Assembly: GCF_018130955.1 (NCBI RefSeq)
Contig: NZ_JAFCJM010000031.1
Location: 1 to 64,000, forward strand
DNA length: 64,000 nucleotides
Origin: Bradyrhizobium liaoningense
GTDB taxonomy: Bacteria > Pseudomonadota > Alphaproteobacteria > Rhizobiales > Xanthobacteraceae
Direction: 5' to 3'
Positions 53,269 to 61,993 of the stretch are shown in pieces. A model generated the notes under the pieces. The model was not told the DNA's origin. It searched no databases and saw only the letters and a list, made by a program, of their open reading frames with translations. A program made the translations under genes and the position numbers. Position 1 is the stretch's first letter; every line of letters starts with the position of its first letter.

Positions 53269-54153
53269 TTAGCCTTTCAATTTTTCGGCAAGCGTATGTC
53301 CAAGCCGCGCAGGCGACGGAGACACGGTGATTCCGGCCGATTTCATGGCTTCCGTCTTGGAACCGGCGTCGCCCTTGCCGCCCGCGATGATCGCGCCGGC
53401 ATGGCCCATGCGGCGGCCGGGAGGTGCGGTAACACCGGCAATGAAGCCAACCATCGGCTTCTTGCGGCCCCGCTTGGCCTCGTCCTTGAGGAACTGGGCG
53501 GCGTCCTCCTCGGCGGAACCGCCGATTTCGCCGATCATGATGATGGACTCGGTCTTGGGGTCGCCGAGCAGCATCTCCAGCACGTCGATGAACTCGGTTC
53601 CCTTGACCGGGTCGCCGCCGATGCCGACCGCGGTGGTCTGGCCGAGGCCTTCCTGGGAGGTCTGGAACACGGCTTCATAGGTCAGCGTGCCGGAGCGGGA
53701 GACGATGCCGACGCTGCCGGTCTTGAAGATGTTGGCCGGCATGATGCCGATCTTGCATTCGCCCGCGGTCATCACGCCCGGGCAGTTCGGCCCGATCAGG
53801 CGCGACTTGGAACCGGCGAGCGAGCGCTTCACGCGCACCATGTCGATGACCGGAATGCCCTCGGTGATGCAGACGATCAGCGGCACTTCGGCGTCGATCG
53901 CCTCGCAGATCGCGTCGGCCGCACCCGGCGGCGGCACGTAGATGACGGAGGCATCGGCCCCGGTCTTCTCGCGCGCCTCGCGCACGGTGTCGAACACCGG
54001 CAGCCCCAGATGCGTCGAGCCGCCTTTGCCCGGCGAGGTGCCGCCGACCATCTTGGTGCCGTAAGCAATCGCGGCCTCCGAGTGGAACGTGCCGTTCTTG
54101 CCGGTAAAGCCCTGGCAGATGACCTTGGTGTTCTTGTCGATCAGGATGGACAT
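53269..54153 (-). CDS. sucD: Succinyl-CoA synthetase alpha subunit
   Basis: A 294-residue subunit. MSILIDKNTKVICQGFTGKN and GTKMVGGTSPGKGGSTHLG form the CoA-binding domain; GPNCPGVMTAGECKIGIMPA follows, and the phosphorylated His is His251 in RRMGHAGAIIAGGKGD. It joins SucC to form the enzyme making ATP or GTP from succinyl-CoA. Unusually a DUF1579-like gene lies between it and sucC. Confidence 0.97.
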   Translation of the reverse strand: MSILIDKNTKVICQGFTGKNGTFHSEAAIAYGTKMVGGTSPGKGGSTHLGLPVFDTVREAREKTGADASVIYVPPPGAADAICEAIDAEVPLIVCITEGIPVIDMVRVKRSLAGSKSRLIGPNCPGVMTAGECKIGIMPANIFKTGSVGIVSRSGTLTYEAVFQTSQEGLGQTTAVGIGGDPVKGTEFIDVLEMLLGDPKTESIIMIGEIGGSAEEDAAQFLKDEAKRGRKKPMVGFIAGVTAPPGRRMGHAGAIIAGGKGDAGSKTEAMKSAGITVSPSPARLGHTLAEKLKG

Positions 54154-54188
54154 GAGGACTGCTTTCGCGAAACTCTAACGGTGAGAGG

Positions 54189-54680
54189 TCAGTGGATGCG
54201 ACGATAGACGCCGGTGAGCACGTCGGCCCAACCTTCCGCGTCCGGCGAGAACTGGATCTTCAACGAATAGGAATTGTCGTCGATGATCTCGTAGACGTGG
54301 CGCGCGTTGCCGCGAAGCGAGCCGCGCACCAGTGTCAATGTCTTGCCGACCCAGCCGCCGGAGGCGGGCGAGGGCGGCGTGTAGCCGAGCGAGTCGTACC
54401 AGAACAATTTGTAGGTCCGGTCGTCGCGGTCGTAGGTGAAGAGACCGTGGGTCGCGAAGGCTTCCTTGCCGTCGCGCATCTGTACGGCGTCCTGGATCAG
54501 GTAGAAGCCGTTGAGGTCCATGCGCGCCACAACGCGCGAGGTCGCCGGCCCGCCGGCGTTCCAACGCGAGGGGAAGACCGTTTCCTCGCCACTCCATTCA
54601 CCTGCAAGCACCGACAGACGCTGGTGCTCCGGCAGCGGAGATGATGCAGAGAGATGGTCCTTCGGCATGTCCTTGGGCAT
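54189..54680 (-). CDS. DUF1579-like protein between sucC and sucD
   Basis: A 163-residue protein with LSVLAGEWSGEETVFPSRWN, ARMDLNGFYLIQDAVQMRDG, LFTYDRDDRTYKLFWYDSLG and a C-terminal DVLTGVYRRIH. The repeated beta-strands and the GEWSGEE start fit DUF1579, a predicted lipocalin-like barrel of unknown role. It begins four bases after the sucC stop and ends 35 bases before sucD, so it must be translated with the succinyl-CoA synthetase genes. No signal peptide is seen. Confidence 0.8.
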   Translation of the reverse strand: MPKDMPKDHLSASSPLPEHQRLSVLAGEWSGEETVFPSRWNAGGPATSRVVARMDLNGFYLIQDAVQMRDGKEAFATHGLFTYDRDDRTYKLFWYDSLGYTPPSPASGGWVGKTLTLVRGSLRGNARHVYEIIDDNSYSLKIQFSPDAEGWADVLTGVYRRIH

Positions 54681-54684
54681 GGCT

Positions 54685-55881
54685 CTAGCCTCCCTTGACG
54701 GCCTTCACGATCTTCTGCGCGGCGTCGTCGAGATTGTCCGCCGGCAGCACGTTGAGGCCGGATTCACGGATGATCTTCTTGCCGAGCTCGACATTGGTGC
54801 CTTCGAGGCGGACCACCAGCGGCACGCTGAGGCCGACTTCGCGGACGGCAGCCGTGACGCCCTCGGCGATCACGTCACATTTCATGATACCACCAAAGAT
54901 GTTGACCAGGATGCCCTTCACGTTGGGATCGGCGGTGATGATCTTGAAGGCGGCCGCGACCTTTTCCTTGCTGGCGCTGCCGCCGACGTCGAGGAAGTTG
55001 GCCGGCGACATGCCGTAGAGCTTGATGATGTCCATCGTCGCCATGGCGAGACCGGCGCCGTTGACCATGCAGCCGATATTGCCGTCGAGGGTGACGTAGT
55101 TGAGGTCATATTTCGACGCCTCGATTTCCTTGGCGTCCTCCTCGGTCTCGTCGCGCAGCGCCATCACCTCGGGGTGACGGAACAGCGCGTTGTCGTCGAA
55201 CGAGACCTTTGCGTCGAGCACGCGGAGCTGGCCCTGCTTGGTCACGACCAGCGGGTTGATCTCCAGCATCGACATGTCCTTGGCGACGAACGCCGTGTAG
55301 AGCTGCGCAGTGAGCTTTTCGGCCTGCTTGGCGAGATCGCCCGACAGGTTCAGCGCCTTGGCAACGGTGCGGCCGTGATGACCCATGATTCCGGTCGCGG
55401 GATCGACGGAGAAGGTGACGATCTTCTCGGGCGTGTTGTGCGCGACGTCCTCGATGTTGACGCCGCCCTCGGTCGACACCACGAAGGAGACGCGCGAGGT
55501 CTCGCGGTCGACCAGGATTGAGAGGTAGAATTCCTTGTCGATGTCGGAGCCGTCCTCGATGTAGAGGCGGTTGACCTGCTTGCCGGCGGGGCCGGTCTGC
55601 ACGGTCACCAGCGTTGCGCCCAGCATCTGCTTGGCGAACTCGGAGACCTCGGCGGCCGATTTGGCGATGCGCACGCCGCCCTTGTCGCCGGCGGAGGCTT
55701 CCTTGAACTTGCCCTTGCCGCGGCCGCCAGCGTGGATCTGGCTCTTCACCACCCAGACCGGGCCGGGCAGCGCCTTGGCGGCGGCTTCGGCGTCGGCGGG
55801 CTTCAGGACCGGGACGCCCTTGGAGATCGGCACGCCGAACTCGTTGAGCAGCGCCTTGGCCTGGTACTCGTGAATATTCAT
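54685..55881 (-). CDS. sucC: Succinyl-CoA synthetase beta subunit
   Basis: A 398-residue subunit with an ATP-grasp fold. MNIHEYQAKALLNEFGVPIS is the family start; VKSQIHAGGRGKGKFKEA, LEINPLVVTKQGQLRVLDAK, NGAGLAMATMDIIKLYG and NIFGGIMKCDVIAEGV follow. It binds the nucleotide and succinate. Transcribed from the direction of mdh, with a 214-base gap. Confidence 0.97.
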   Translation of the reverse strand: MNIHEYQAKALLNEFGVPISKGVPVLKPADAEAAAKALPGPVWVVKSQIHAGGRGKGKFKEASAGDKGGVRIAKSAAEVSEFAKQMLGATLVTVQTGPAGKQVNRLYIEDGSDIDKEFYLSILVDRETSRVSFVVSTEGGVNIEDVAHNTPEKIVTFSVDPATGIMGHHGRTVAKALNLSGDLAKQAEKLTAQLYTAFVAKDMSMLEINPLVVTKQGQLRVLDAKVSFDDNALFRHPEVMALRDETEEDAKEIEASKYDLNYVTLDGNIGCMVNGAGLAMATMDIIKLYGMSPANFLDVGGSASKEKVAAAFKIITADPNVKGILVNIFGGIMKCDVIAEGVTAAVREVGLSVPLVVRLEGTNVELGKKIIRESGLNVLPADNLDDAAQKIVKAVKGG

Positions 55882-56054
55882 CTGGTCGCTCCCTGAACCC
55901 TTGCGCGGTGACCTCGCGGGCTCACCTCAGTTTTGGCTGGCATACCATATACCACAGGAACTGCAACCCGGATTCTTCGACAAAAGTCGCAAGACCCCGG
56001 CTTGCCGGACCCGGACCCCGCCTGGACGAGCCAGACTGGACGCCGGAAATGGAA

Positions 56055-56084
56055 GCGCCGAAGACCGGGTTTGGTCTTCGGCGC
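56055..56084 (-). terminator. Hairpin after mdh
   Basis: GCGCCGAAGACC and GGTCTTCGGCGC pair perfectly around GGGTTT; on the minus strand the next bases are TTCCATTTCC. It lies 11 bases after the mdh stop, so mdh and sucC may be partly separate transcripts. Confidence 0.7.
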
Positions 56085-56095
56085 GGGTGTCTTGC

Positions 56096-57064
56096 TTAGC
56101 GGCCGAGAAGATCGGGGGCGATCTTCTTGCAGGCGTCCACCAGACCCTGCACGGCGCCGACCGACTTGTCGAAGGCCTCGCGGTCCTTGCCGCCGAGCTC
56201 GATCTCGACGACGCGCTCGACGCCCTTGGAGCCGATGACGACGGGCACGCCGACATACATGTCCTTCACGCCGTATTCGCCGTTCAGGTAGGCGGCGCAG
56301 GGCAGCACGCGCTTCTTGTCCTTGAGATAGCTCTCGGCCATCGCGATCGCGGAGGCCGCCGGCGCGTAGAACGCCGAGCCGGTCTTGAGCAAATTGACGA
56401 TCTCGGCGCCGCCGTTGCGGGTGCGGTCGACGATCTCGTCGAGGCGCGCCTGCGAGGTCCAGCCCATCTTGACGAGGTCGGGCAGCGGGATGCCGGCAAC
56501 GGTGGAATATTTGGTCAGCGGCACCATGGTGTCGCCGTGACCGCCGAGCACGAACGCGGTGACGTCCTCCACCGAGACGTTGAACTCGTCGGCGAGGAAA
56601 TAGCGGAAGCGCGCGGAGTCGAGCACGCCGGCCATGCCGACCACCTTCTTGTGCGGCAGGCCAGAGGCCTTCTGCAGCGCCCAGACCATCGCGTCGAGCG
56701 GGTTGGTGATGCAGATGACGAAGGCGTCGGGGGCGTACTTCTTGATGCCGGCACCGACCTGCTCCATGACCTTGAGGTTGATGGAGAGGAGATCGTCGCG
56801 GCTCATGCCGGGCTTGCGCGGCACGCCGGCGGTGACGATGCAGACCTTTGCGTTGTCGAGCGCCTCGTAGGAATTGGCGCCGGTGTAATGCGCATCAAAA
56901 CCGTCGACCGGCGAGGACTGCGCGATGTCGAGCGCCTTGCCCTGCGGCACGCCCTCGGCGATGTCGAACATCACCACGTCGCCCAGTTCCTTCAGGCCGA
57001 TGAGATGAGCCAACGTGCCGCCGATCTGACCGGAGCCAATCAAAGCAATCTTGTCGCGCGCCAT
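56096..57064 (-). CDS. mdh: Malate dehydrogenase
   Basis: A 322-residue NAD-dependent enzyme of the lactate dehydrogenase-like type. KIALIGSGQIGGTLAHLIG is the cofactor loop; TAGVPRKPGMSRDDLLSIN supplies substrate arginines; ITNPLDAMVWALQ and VLGGHGDTMVPL supply the remaining active-site residues including the catalytic His. It oxidises malate to oxaloacetate. Its place upstream of sucC is common in alphaproteobacteria. ATG 57064. Confidence 0.97.
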   Translation of the reverse strand: MARDKIALIGSGQIGGTLAHLIGLKELGDVVMFDIAEGVPQGKALDIAQSSPVDGFDAHYTGANSYEALDNAKVCIVTAGVPRKPGMSRDDLLSINLKVMEQVGAGIKKYAPDAFVICITNPLDAMVWALQKASGLPHKKVVGMAGVLDSARFRYFLADEFNVSVEDVTAFVLGGHGDTMVPLTKYSTVAGIPLPDLVKMGWTSQARLDEIVDRTRNGGAEIVNLLKTGSAFYAPAASAIAMAESYLKDKKRVLPCAAYLNGEYGVKDMYVGVPVVIGSKGVERVVEIELGGKDREAFDKSVGAVQGLVDACKKIAPDLLGR

Positions 57065-57191
57065 GGGAAACCTGTCCTTTGAGATGTCCGCGAGGGGATG
57101 GAAAACTGAGTGGGTGGTTATCCCTTTCGCTTCCCCCGTTCAAGTCGCCGAATGCCCAATTGTCGGGCTTGCCGAGAATTCGACCAACACC

Positions 57192-57293
57192 CGTCATTCC
57201 GGGGCGGCTCGCAGAGCCGAACCCGGAATCTCGCGCAACAAATTTCGAGATTCCGGGTTCGTCCGCGCAATGGCGCGGACGCCCCGGAATGAC
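57192..57293. repeat. Palindromic intergenic repeat, GTCATTCCGGG type, between zapE and mdh
   Basis: CGTCATTCCGGGGCGGCTC on the left and GCGGACGCCCCGGAATGACA on the right, with inner AACCCGGAATCTCG and CGAGATTCCGGGTT. It lies between two genes read in the same direction. Confidence 0.82.
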
Positions 57294-57311
57294 AGTGTTG
57301 GGAAATAGGAC

Positions 57312-58499
57312 TTAAGTCTCCACCAGGCCCTTGGTCGAGCCGCTGGCAGTGGAATCCTTGCGGCCGTGAGGCAGCGCCAGATAGGATTCCGAGCTCATTT
57401 CGATCAGGCGCGACGAGGTGCGCTTGAATTCGTTGGCCTCGTTGCCTTCGCTCGCCAGATACAGCGACACCGGATTGGCTTCAGCAGACGCCATCAGCTT
57501 GACAGCGTTATCATAGAGCGTGTCGATCAGCGTGATGAAGCGCTTGGCGGCGTTGCGCTCGGAAAAGTCCATCACTGGAATATGGTCGACCAGGATGGTG
57601 TGATAGTCGTGCGCGAGCCTGAGGTAGTCGGATGCGGCGAGCGGCTTCTGGCAGAGATCGGCGAATGTGAACCGCGCCACGCCATGCGCCGAGCACGGCA
57701 CGTGGAGGATGCGGCCCTTGATCGAAATGTCGCGCGACTTGCATTTTGCGTTGCCAGTCATCTTCGTCCAGGCGCGATTAAGCGCTGCGTCCGCATCGCC
57801 GTCGGCCGGCGTCAGCCACATCGGCACGCCCTGAAGTTTTTCCAGCCGGAAATCGGTGCGCGCGTCGAGACGCAGCACGTCCATGTGATCGTTGATCTGC
57901 ACGATGAACGGAAGGAACAGCGCGCGGTTCAAGCCGCCCTTGTAGAGATCGTCGGGCGCGACGTTTGACGTCGCGATCACCACCGTGCCGAGCTCGAACA
58001 ATTTTGCGAACAGACGCCCGAGGATCATCGCATCCGCGATGTCGGTAACGTGGAATTCGTCGAAGCAGAGCAGCCAGCTCTCATCGAAGATCGCATTCGC
58101 GGTGAGCCCGATGACGTCGGCATCCGCGATCTCGCCGCGCGCGATGTTCTGGCGATAGCCATAGATGCGCTCATGCACCTCGGCCATGAATTCGTGGAAA
58201 TGCGCGCGGCGCTTGTGCTCGACGGAGGAGTGCTGGAAGAACAGATCCATCAGCATCGTCTTGCCGCGGCCGACCTCGCCATGGATGTAGAGCCCGCGCG
58301 GCGGCTCATTCTTGTCGCCGTTGCCGAACAGGCGGCCGAGCAAGCCCTGCTTGCGCTGCGGCTTGTAACTCGCAAGCCGCTGCTCCAGCTCCGCATAGGC
58401 GTCGGCGACCTCGGCCTGGGCCGAGTCCGGCTCGATCGCGCCGGAGGTGACCTGCGCCTGATATTCGGCGCGGAACGAGGAGTTTGGGGTGGAGAGCAT
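57312..58499 (-). CDS. zapE: Cell-division ATPase ZapE (AFG1-like)
   Basis: A 395-residue P-loop ATPase. Walker A is GLYIHGEVGRGKTMLMDLFF; RRAHFHEFMAEVHERIYGYR, LLCFDEFHVTDIADAMILGR (Walker B), FELGTVVIATSNVAPDDLYK and DYHTILVDHIPVMD complete the family pattern. In E. coli ZapE affects Z-ring stability; in mitochondria the homologue aids protein quality control. ATG 58499 begins the conserved N-terminus; the open frame continues upstream without resemblance. Confidence 0.93.
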   Translation of the reverse strand: MLSTPNSSFRAEYQAQVTSGAIEPDSAQAEVADAYAELEQRLASYKPQRKQGLLGRLFGNGDKNEPPRGLYIHGEVGRGKTMLMDLFFQHSSVEHKRRAHFHEFMAEVHERIYGYRQNIARGEIADADVIGLTANAIFDESWLLCFDEFHVTDIADAMILGRLFAKLFELGTVVIATSNVAPDDLYKGGLNRALFLPFIVQINDHMDVLRLDARTDFRLEKLQGVPMWLTPADGDADAALNRAWTKMTGNAKCKSRDISIKGRILHVPCSAHGVARFTFADLCQKPLAASDYLRLAHDYHTILVDHIPVMDFSERNAAKRFITLIDTLYDNAVKLMASAEANPVSLYLASEGNEANEFKRTSSRLIEMSSESYLALPHGRKDSTASGSTKGLVET

Positions 58500-58610
58500 G
58501 GGCTTCTTACCGCCAGAGACGGCAGCAAATTGCAAGCCGTGAATTGGTGCAGGGGGTATGCGGATTCTTCTGTCTCCCCCGCACGACGGCAAATGTCGGC
58601 TGGTTAGACC

Positions 58611-59779
58611 TTATGCGACATCGTTAATGTGCTCGGCTTCAACGATGAATCGAGCACGTTCATAAAGTTCATCGAAGGTTATCACTTCGGGACGAATCAG
58701 GTTCCGTCGATAGAGCTCGAATGACCGGAATTTCCGCTCGTTGATACCGTGCTCTGCTTGAAATTCACCCAAGCTGCCGCAGATCACGTACGATCGGGGA
58801 TCGGTCGTGAACAGGGTCTCGCCAGTTGGACTGCCATCCGCGTTCAAGATCGCTTCCCGTGCCTGCCAATGTTCAAGCGCCGCCGACACGGTGCCTTGTA
58901 TCTGGGCGACGGCCCCCGACAACTCTTTGGACGGCTGCCAAACGCCGGCTCGGTAGCTGCTTTCTGCGACAAGGTCTGTATCGTGGCGCTTGATCTCCAC
59001 AAAGCAGGTCGTGCTCAGCATCGCGTGCGACTTCAATAACGCATCAACACGCTTGCCTGGCCCGGTTAAGTCAAACCCTCGCACAATTTGCTCAAGCCTG
59101 CGCTCATCGAGCGGGCCGAAATAGATCAGCGACAAGCTGCAGCCGAAAATCCACGGATTGGCCTCAAAGAACTTCTGCCAGACGTCCTCTGGTCCTTTGG
59201 GGTGCTTGGAGAGGACCTCCTTGAAGTAGGCGGGCTCGGCCAACAGCCGTTTGAATATCGACAACTGCTCACGTCGATATCCAAGCGCGACGATGTCCCT
59301 GCTAGTGATCTCCGTGCGCGCCAATGCCGCGAGCAGTTCTTGCCTGTTGCGAGCCGCTTGATCTGGGTGGGGTTGAGTAGGAGCTCCTCCAGATCGGCGT
59401 CCGTGATGTTGATCTTTCCTTCGTTCGGAAAATGGATGCGTTTGATGTTTGAGAGGAATTTCAGAAGGGTTGCGACTTCTGCTGGAAGGAGGGTGAAGTA
59501 TTCTCGCCCCCGACCGTTGCTCGTGAATTTTTGGATCGTTACGGTTCGAAACGAACGATCGTCCGCAACAAACGTCGCCTTTATCTGAAAGCGGCCACCT
59601 GGCGTGGTGCGCAGGACAACCTCGTCTTTCACGGTCGCGAACTCATAGCCTCCGCCCCCGTCAATGTATTTGTTGGCTATTCGAAGCCGTTGGCCGGTGA
59701 GTGTCGGGAAGGAAGGACCAACGTAAGTTTTGTCGGTCCTGCTCCTCAAAAAGATCGTGTGATCGTCGGCTTCGTCCAT
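58611..59779 (-). pseudogene. Shedu-like anti-phage nuclease (DUF4263), split by a frameshift
   Basis: Two adjacent minus-strand frames read as one protein of about 388 residues. The first, from ATG 59779 with GGGAG upstream, covers the N-terminal domain to NPTQIKRLATGK; the second continues as ELLAALARTEITSRDIVALG and carries the DUF4263 nuclease core: DVWQKFFEANPWIFG, KRVDALLKSH, CFVEIKRHDTDLV and GAVAQIQGTV, giving the Asp, Glu and Lys of a PD-(D/E)xK site. The join is at about 59337-59342, where GGCAAGAACTG seems to lack one base, or four if a CAAG repeat was lost. It is broken unless the second part is translated alone from TTG 59324. Divergent vapBC adjoins it. Confidence 0.78.
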
Positions 59780-59937
59780 CCGCGACTCCCTCCATCGACT
59801 GGCAATCTATCTAGGCCTGCCGGGATTCGAGCTATTTTAGCTCGCCATGCACAGATGTTCTATTTACGTTCCATTTCGGCACGACAACCGATCAAATTGG
59901 TGGTAGATTACGCCTAGTTAGGAACCAAGGCACCCAG

Positions 59938-60192
59938 ATGGCCCTTAGCATCAAAGACCCCGAAACTGAGCGTTTGGCCAAGAATCTGGCGCAGCTCACC
60001 GGCGAGACCATTACGACGGCGACCAGGCGCGCCATCGAGGAGCGCCTGCGCCGCCTTGGCGACCAAACCCGCAAGGCCGCACTGTTGGAGGACATGGCGG
60101 CGATCCGCCGACGCTGGAGCGAAATGCCGGTCGTGGACGACCGCACGCCGGACGAGATCCTCGGATATGACGAGCACGGATTGCCGCGCTGA
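59938..60192 (+). CDS. vapB: VapB-type antitoxin (Rv0623-like)
   Basis: An 84-residue protein. MALSIKDPETERLAKNLAQL followed by TGETITTATRRAIEERLRRL is the DNA-binding N-terminal half of this antitoxin family; the C-terminal half, with PVVDDRTPDEILGYDEHGLP, would wrap around the toxin. It should repress its own operon and neutralise VapC. The stop overlaps the vapC start by one base (TGATG), the usual coupling of such pairs. Confidence 0.9.
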   Translation: MALSIKDPETERLAKNLAQLTGETITTATRRAIEERLRRLGDQTRKAALLEDMAAIRRRWSEMPVVDDRTPDEILGYDEHGLPR

Positions 60193-60584
60193 TGGTGATC
60201 GACACATCGGCGATCGTAGCAATTGCGCTCAACGAGCCCGACGCTCGCGACATCGAAGCGCGAATTGCCGATGACCCGATCCGGCAGATCTCTGCAGCAA
60301 CCGTGCTCGAAGCGGCGATGGTGCTGGAGACGCGATTGGGCGAAGCGGGCGGGCGCGAGTTCGATCTTTGGCTCGTCAAGATCGGCGCCGAGATCGTCGC
60401 TGTCGATGCGGAGCAAGCTGAAGCGGCGCGACGCGCCTGGCGTCGTTTCGGCAAAGGGCGTCACGCAGCCGCGCTGAACTACGGCGACTGCTTTGCCTAT
60501 GCTCTCGCTGTGACGCGCGGCGAGCCGCTGCTGTTCAAGGGCGAGGACTTTTCGAAGACCGACGTCGGGGCGGCGCTTCGCTAG
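60192..60584 (+). CDS. vapC: VapC-type toxin (PIN-domain RNase)
   Basis: A 130-residue PIN-domain protein with all four acidic residues expected for the metal site: Asp4 in MVIDTSAIVAI, Glu40 in ATVLEAAM, Asp99 in LNYGDCFAYALA and Asp119 in FKGEDFSKTD. VapC toxins cleave specific tRNAs or rRNA when freed from VapB. It looks intact. The pair stands next to the Shedu-like gene and probably forms a small defence island between zapE and thpR. Confidence 0.92.
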   Translation: MVIDTSAIVAIALNEPDARDIEARIADDPIRQISAATVLEAAMVLETRLGEAGGREFDLWLVKIGAEIVAVDAEQAEAARRAWRRFGKGRHAAALNYGDCFAYALAVTRGEPLLFKGEDFSKTDVGAALR

Positions 60585-60596
60585 CGAGGCGAAGCG

Positions 60597-61133
60597 TTAC
60601 GCGCACAGCTCGTAGCTGTCCTCGACCACATACGGCCCGCCGCCGGTCGAGGCGCGCGAGGAGAACAGCACGAAGCGCTCGGCTGTAAACACCTTGCTCG
60701 GGAAGTAGCCGCGCAGCGAGAGATAGTCGGCGACGTCCTGGTCGGAGGCGTCGTGCAGCCGCGCCAGCGTGACGTGCGGGATGAATTTGCGCCCTTCCGG
60801 ATTGAGGCCGATGCGCTGCATCATGCGCTCGAGTTCGGCCTGCAATTCCATCAGCGGCTTGCTCGGCGCGATGGTCGCGACGACGGCGCGCGGCTTGCGG
60901 CCGCCGAAGCTCGTCAGCCCCTGCACCTTGACCTCGAACGGTTTGCGATCGACGCGAAACAGCATCGAGGCGATCTCGTTGGCGGAGGCGCCGTCGATGT
61001 CGCCTATGAAGCGCAGGGTGACGTGATAATTTTCGGGATCGATCCAGCGGGCGCCGGGAAGGCCGCCCCTCAAGTTGGAAAGCGATTGGCCGATCTCGGC
61101 CGGAATTTCCAGACCCGTAAACAAACGCGGCAT
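60597..61133 (-). CDS. thpR: RNA 2',3'-cyclic phosphodiesterase ThpR (2H family)
   Basis: A 178-residue protein. It starts MPRLFTGLEIPAEIGQSLSN and has two HxT motifs: HVTL at His37 and PHVTLARL at His120, which make the catalytic site of 2H phosphoesterases. It can open 2',3'-cyclic phosphates on RNA ends. The ending SRASTGGGPYVVEDSYEL is typical. It is convergent with vapC, with only 12 bases between them. Confidence 0.92.
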   Translation of the reverse strand: MPRLFTGLEIPAEIGQSLSNLRGGLPGARWIDPENYHVTLRFIGDIDGASANEIASMLFRVDRKPFEVKVQGLTSFGGRKPRAVVATIAPSKPLMELQAELERMMQRIGLNPEGRKFIPHVTLARLHDASDQDVADYLSLRGYFPSKVFTAERFVLFSSRASTGGGPYVVEDSYELCA

Positions 61134-61302
61134 CGTTGAGCACTCCCGATGCTTGGATACAATCCAGGAGGATCATACCCAAATTAGAGCCGGCGACGAA
61201 TCACCGGTAACCTGATTCCTATCGCAGTTATGTGACTCTGCGAAGCATGGCGCAGGCTACACCGGGAAAACCCTGGGTATTAGGGTTAGCACTGCCTGCT
61301 TT

Positions 61303-61938
61303 TCAACGCCGTTGCTCAGCTATCGTGCCGAGAAATGCCTCCACGGTGGGCATGATGTTGATCACGATGATGTCGACGCCCGCGGCCGTCGGATGGATGC
61401 CGTCGGCCTGGTTGAGCCTTGCGTCCGCAGCGACGCCTTCGAGGAAGAAGGGATAGAGCGGCACGCCGTATTGTTTCGCAAGATCCGGATAAATCGAATT
61501 GAAGCGCGCTGCGTAATCGGCCCCGTAATTCGGCGGCGCCACCATGCCGCACAGCATTACGGCGATGCCCCGCGCTTTCAGCCGGGCCACGATGTCGGAC
61601 AGGGCCGCGCGGGTGACGCCGGGGTCGAGGCCGCGGAGCGCGTCGTTGGCGCCGAGCTCGACGATCACGCCATGTGTTCCGTCAGGGATCGACCAGTCGA
61701 GCCGGTCGCGGCCGCCGGAGGAGGTGTCGCCGGACACCCCGGCATTGGTCATCTCGACTGCTATGCCTTTGTCTTGCAAAGCTTTCTTTAGCTTGGCCGG
61801 GAATGCATCCTGGGCCGGGAGGCCAAGCCCGGCGCTCAAGGAATCGCCGAGCACGACCAGCTTGACCGGCTTTTCCTGCGCGAACGCCGCCGGCGCCAAA
61901 ACCGTCATCAAGGCGAGCATCAACACGGCTATGTGCAT
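61303..61938 (-). CDS. GDSL arylesterase / TesA-like lysophospholipase
   Basis: A 211-residue secreted esterase. The signal peptide MHIAVLMLALMTVLAPAAFA ends near Ala-Gln; then VVLGDSLSAGLGL gives the nucleophile Ser33, ELGANDALRGL the oxyanion Asn, and DGIHPTAAGVD the catalytic Asp and His. It hydrolyses aryl or acyl esters in the periplasm. I chose ATG 61938 because the signal peptide begins there; in-frame starts at 61995 or 62007 would add a hydrophilic stretch and overlap the divergent ABC gene. The esterase-ABC pair is common in alphaproteobacteria. Confidence 0.9.
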   Translation of the reverse strand: MHIAVLMLALMTVLAPAAFAQEKPVKLVVLGDSLSAGLGLPAQDAFPAKLKKALQDKGIAVEMTNAGVSGDTSSGGRDRLDWSIPDGTHGVIVELGANDALRGLDPGVTRAALSDIVARLKARGIAVMLCGMVAPPNYGADYAARFNSIYPDLAKQYGVPLYPFFLEGVAADARLNQADGIHPTAAGVDIIVINIMPTVEAFLGTIAEQRR

Positions 61939-61993
61939 GAACAATCCGTAACGCCTCTCGACCGGGCTATCGGAGTTGCCATATGACCGGACC

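Noticed and set aside
59337..59342. Programmed frameshift in the Shedu-like gene
   Set aside because: No slippery heptamer of the X-XXY-YYZ type and no obvious downstream stem are present; a simple deletion or base-call error explains the break better.
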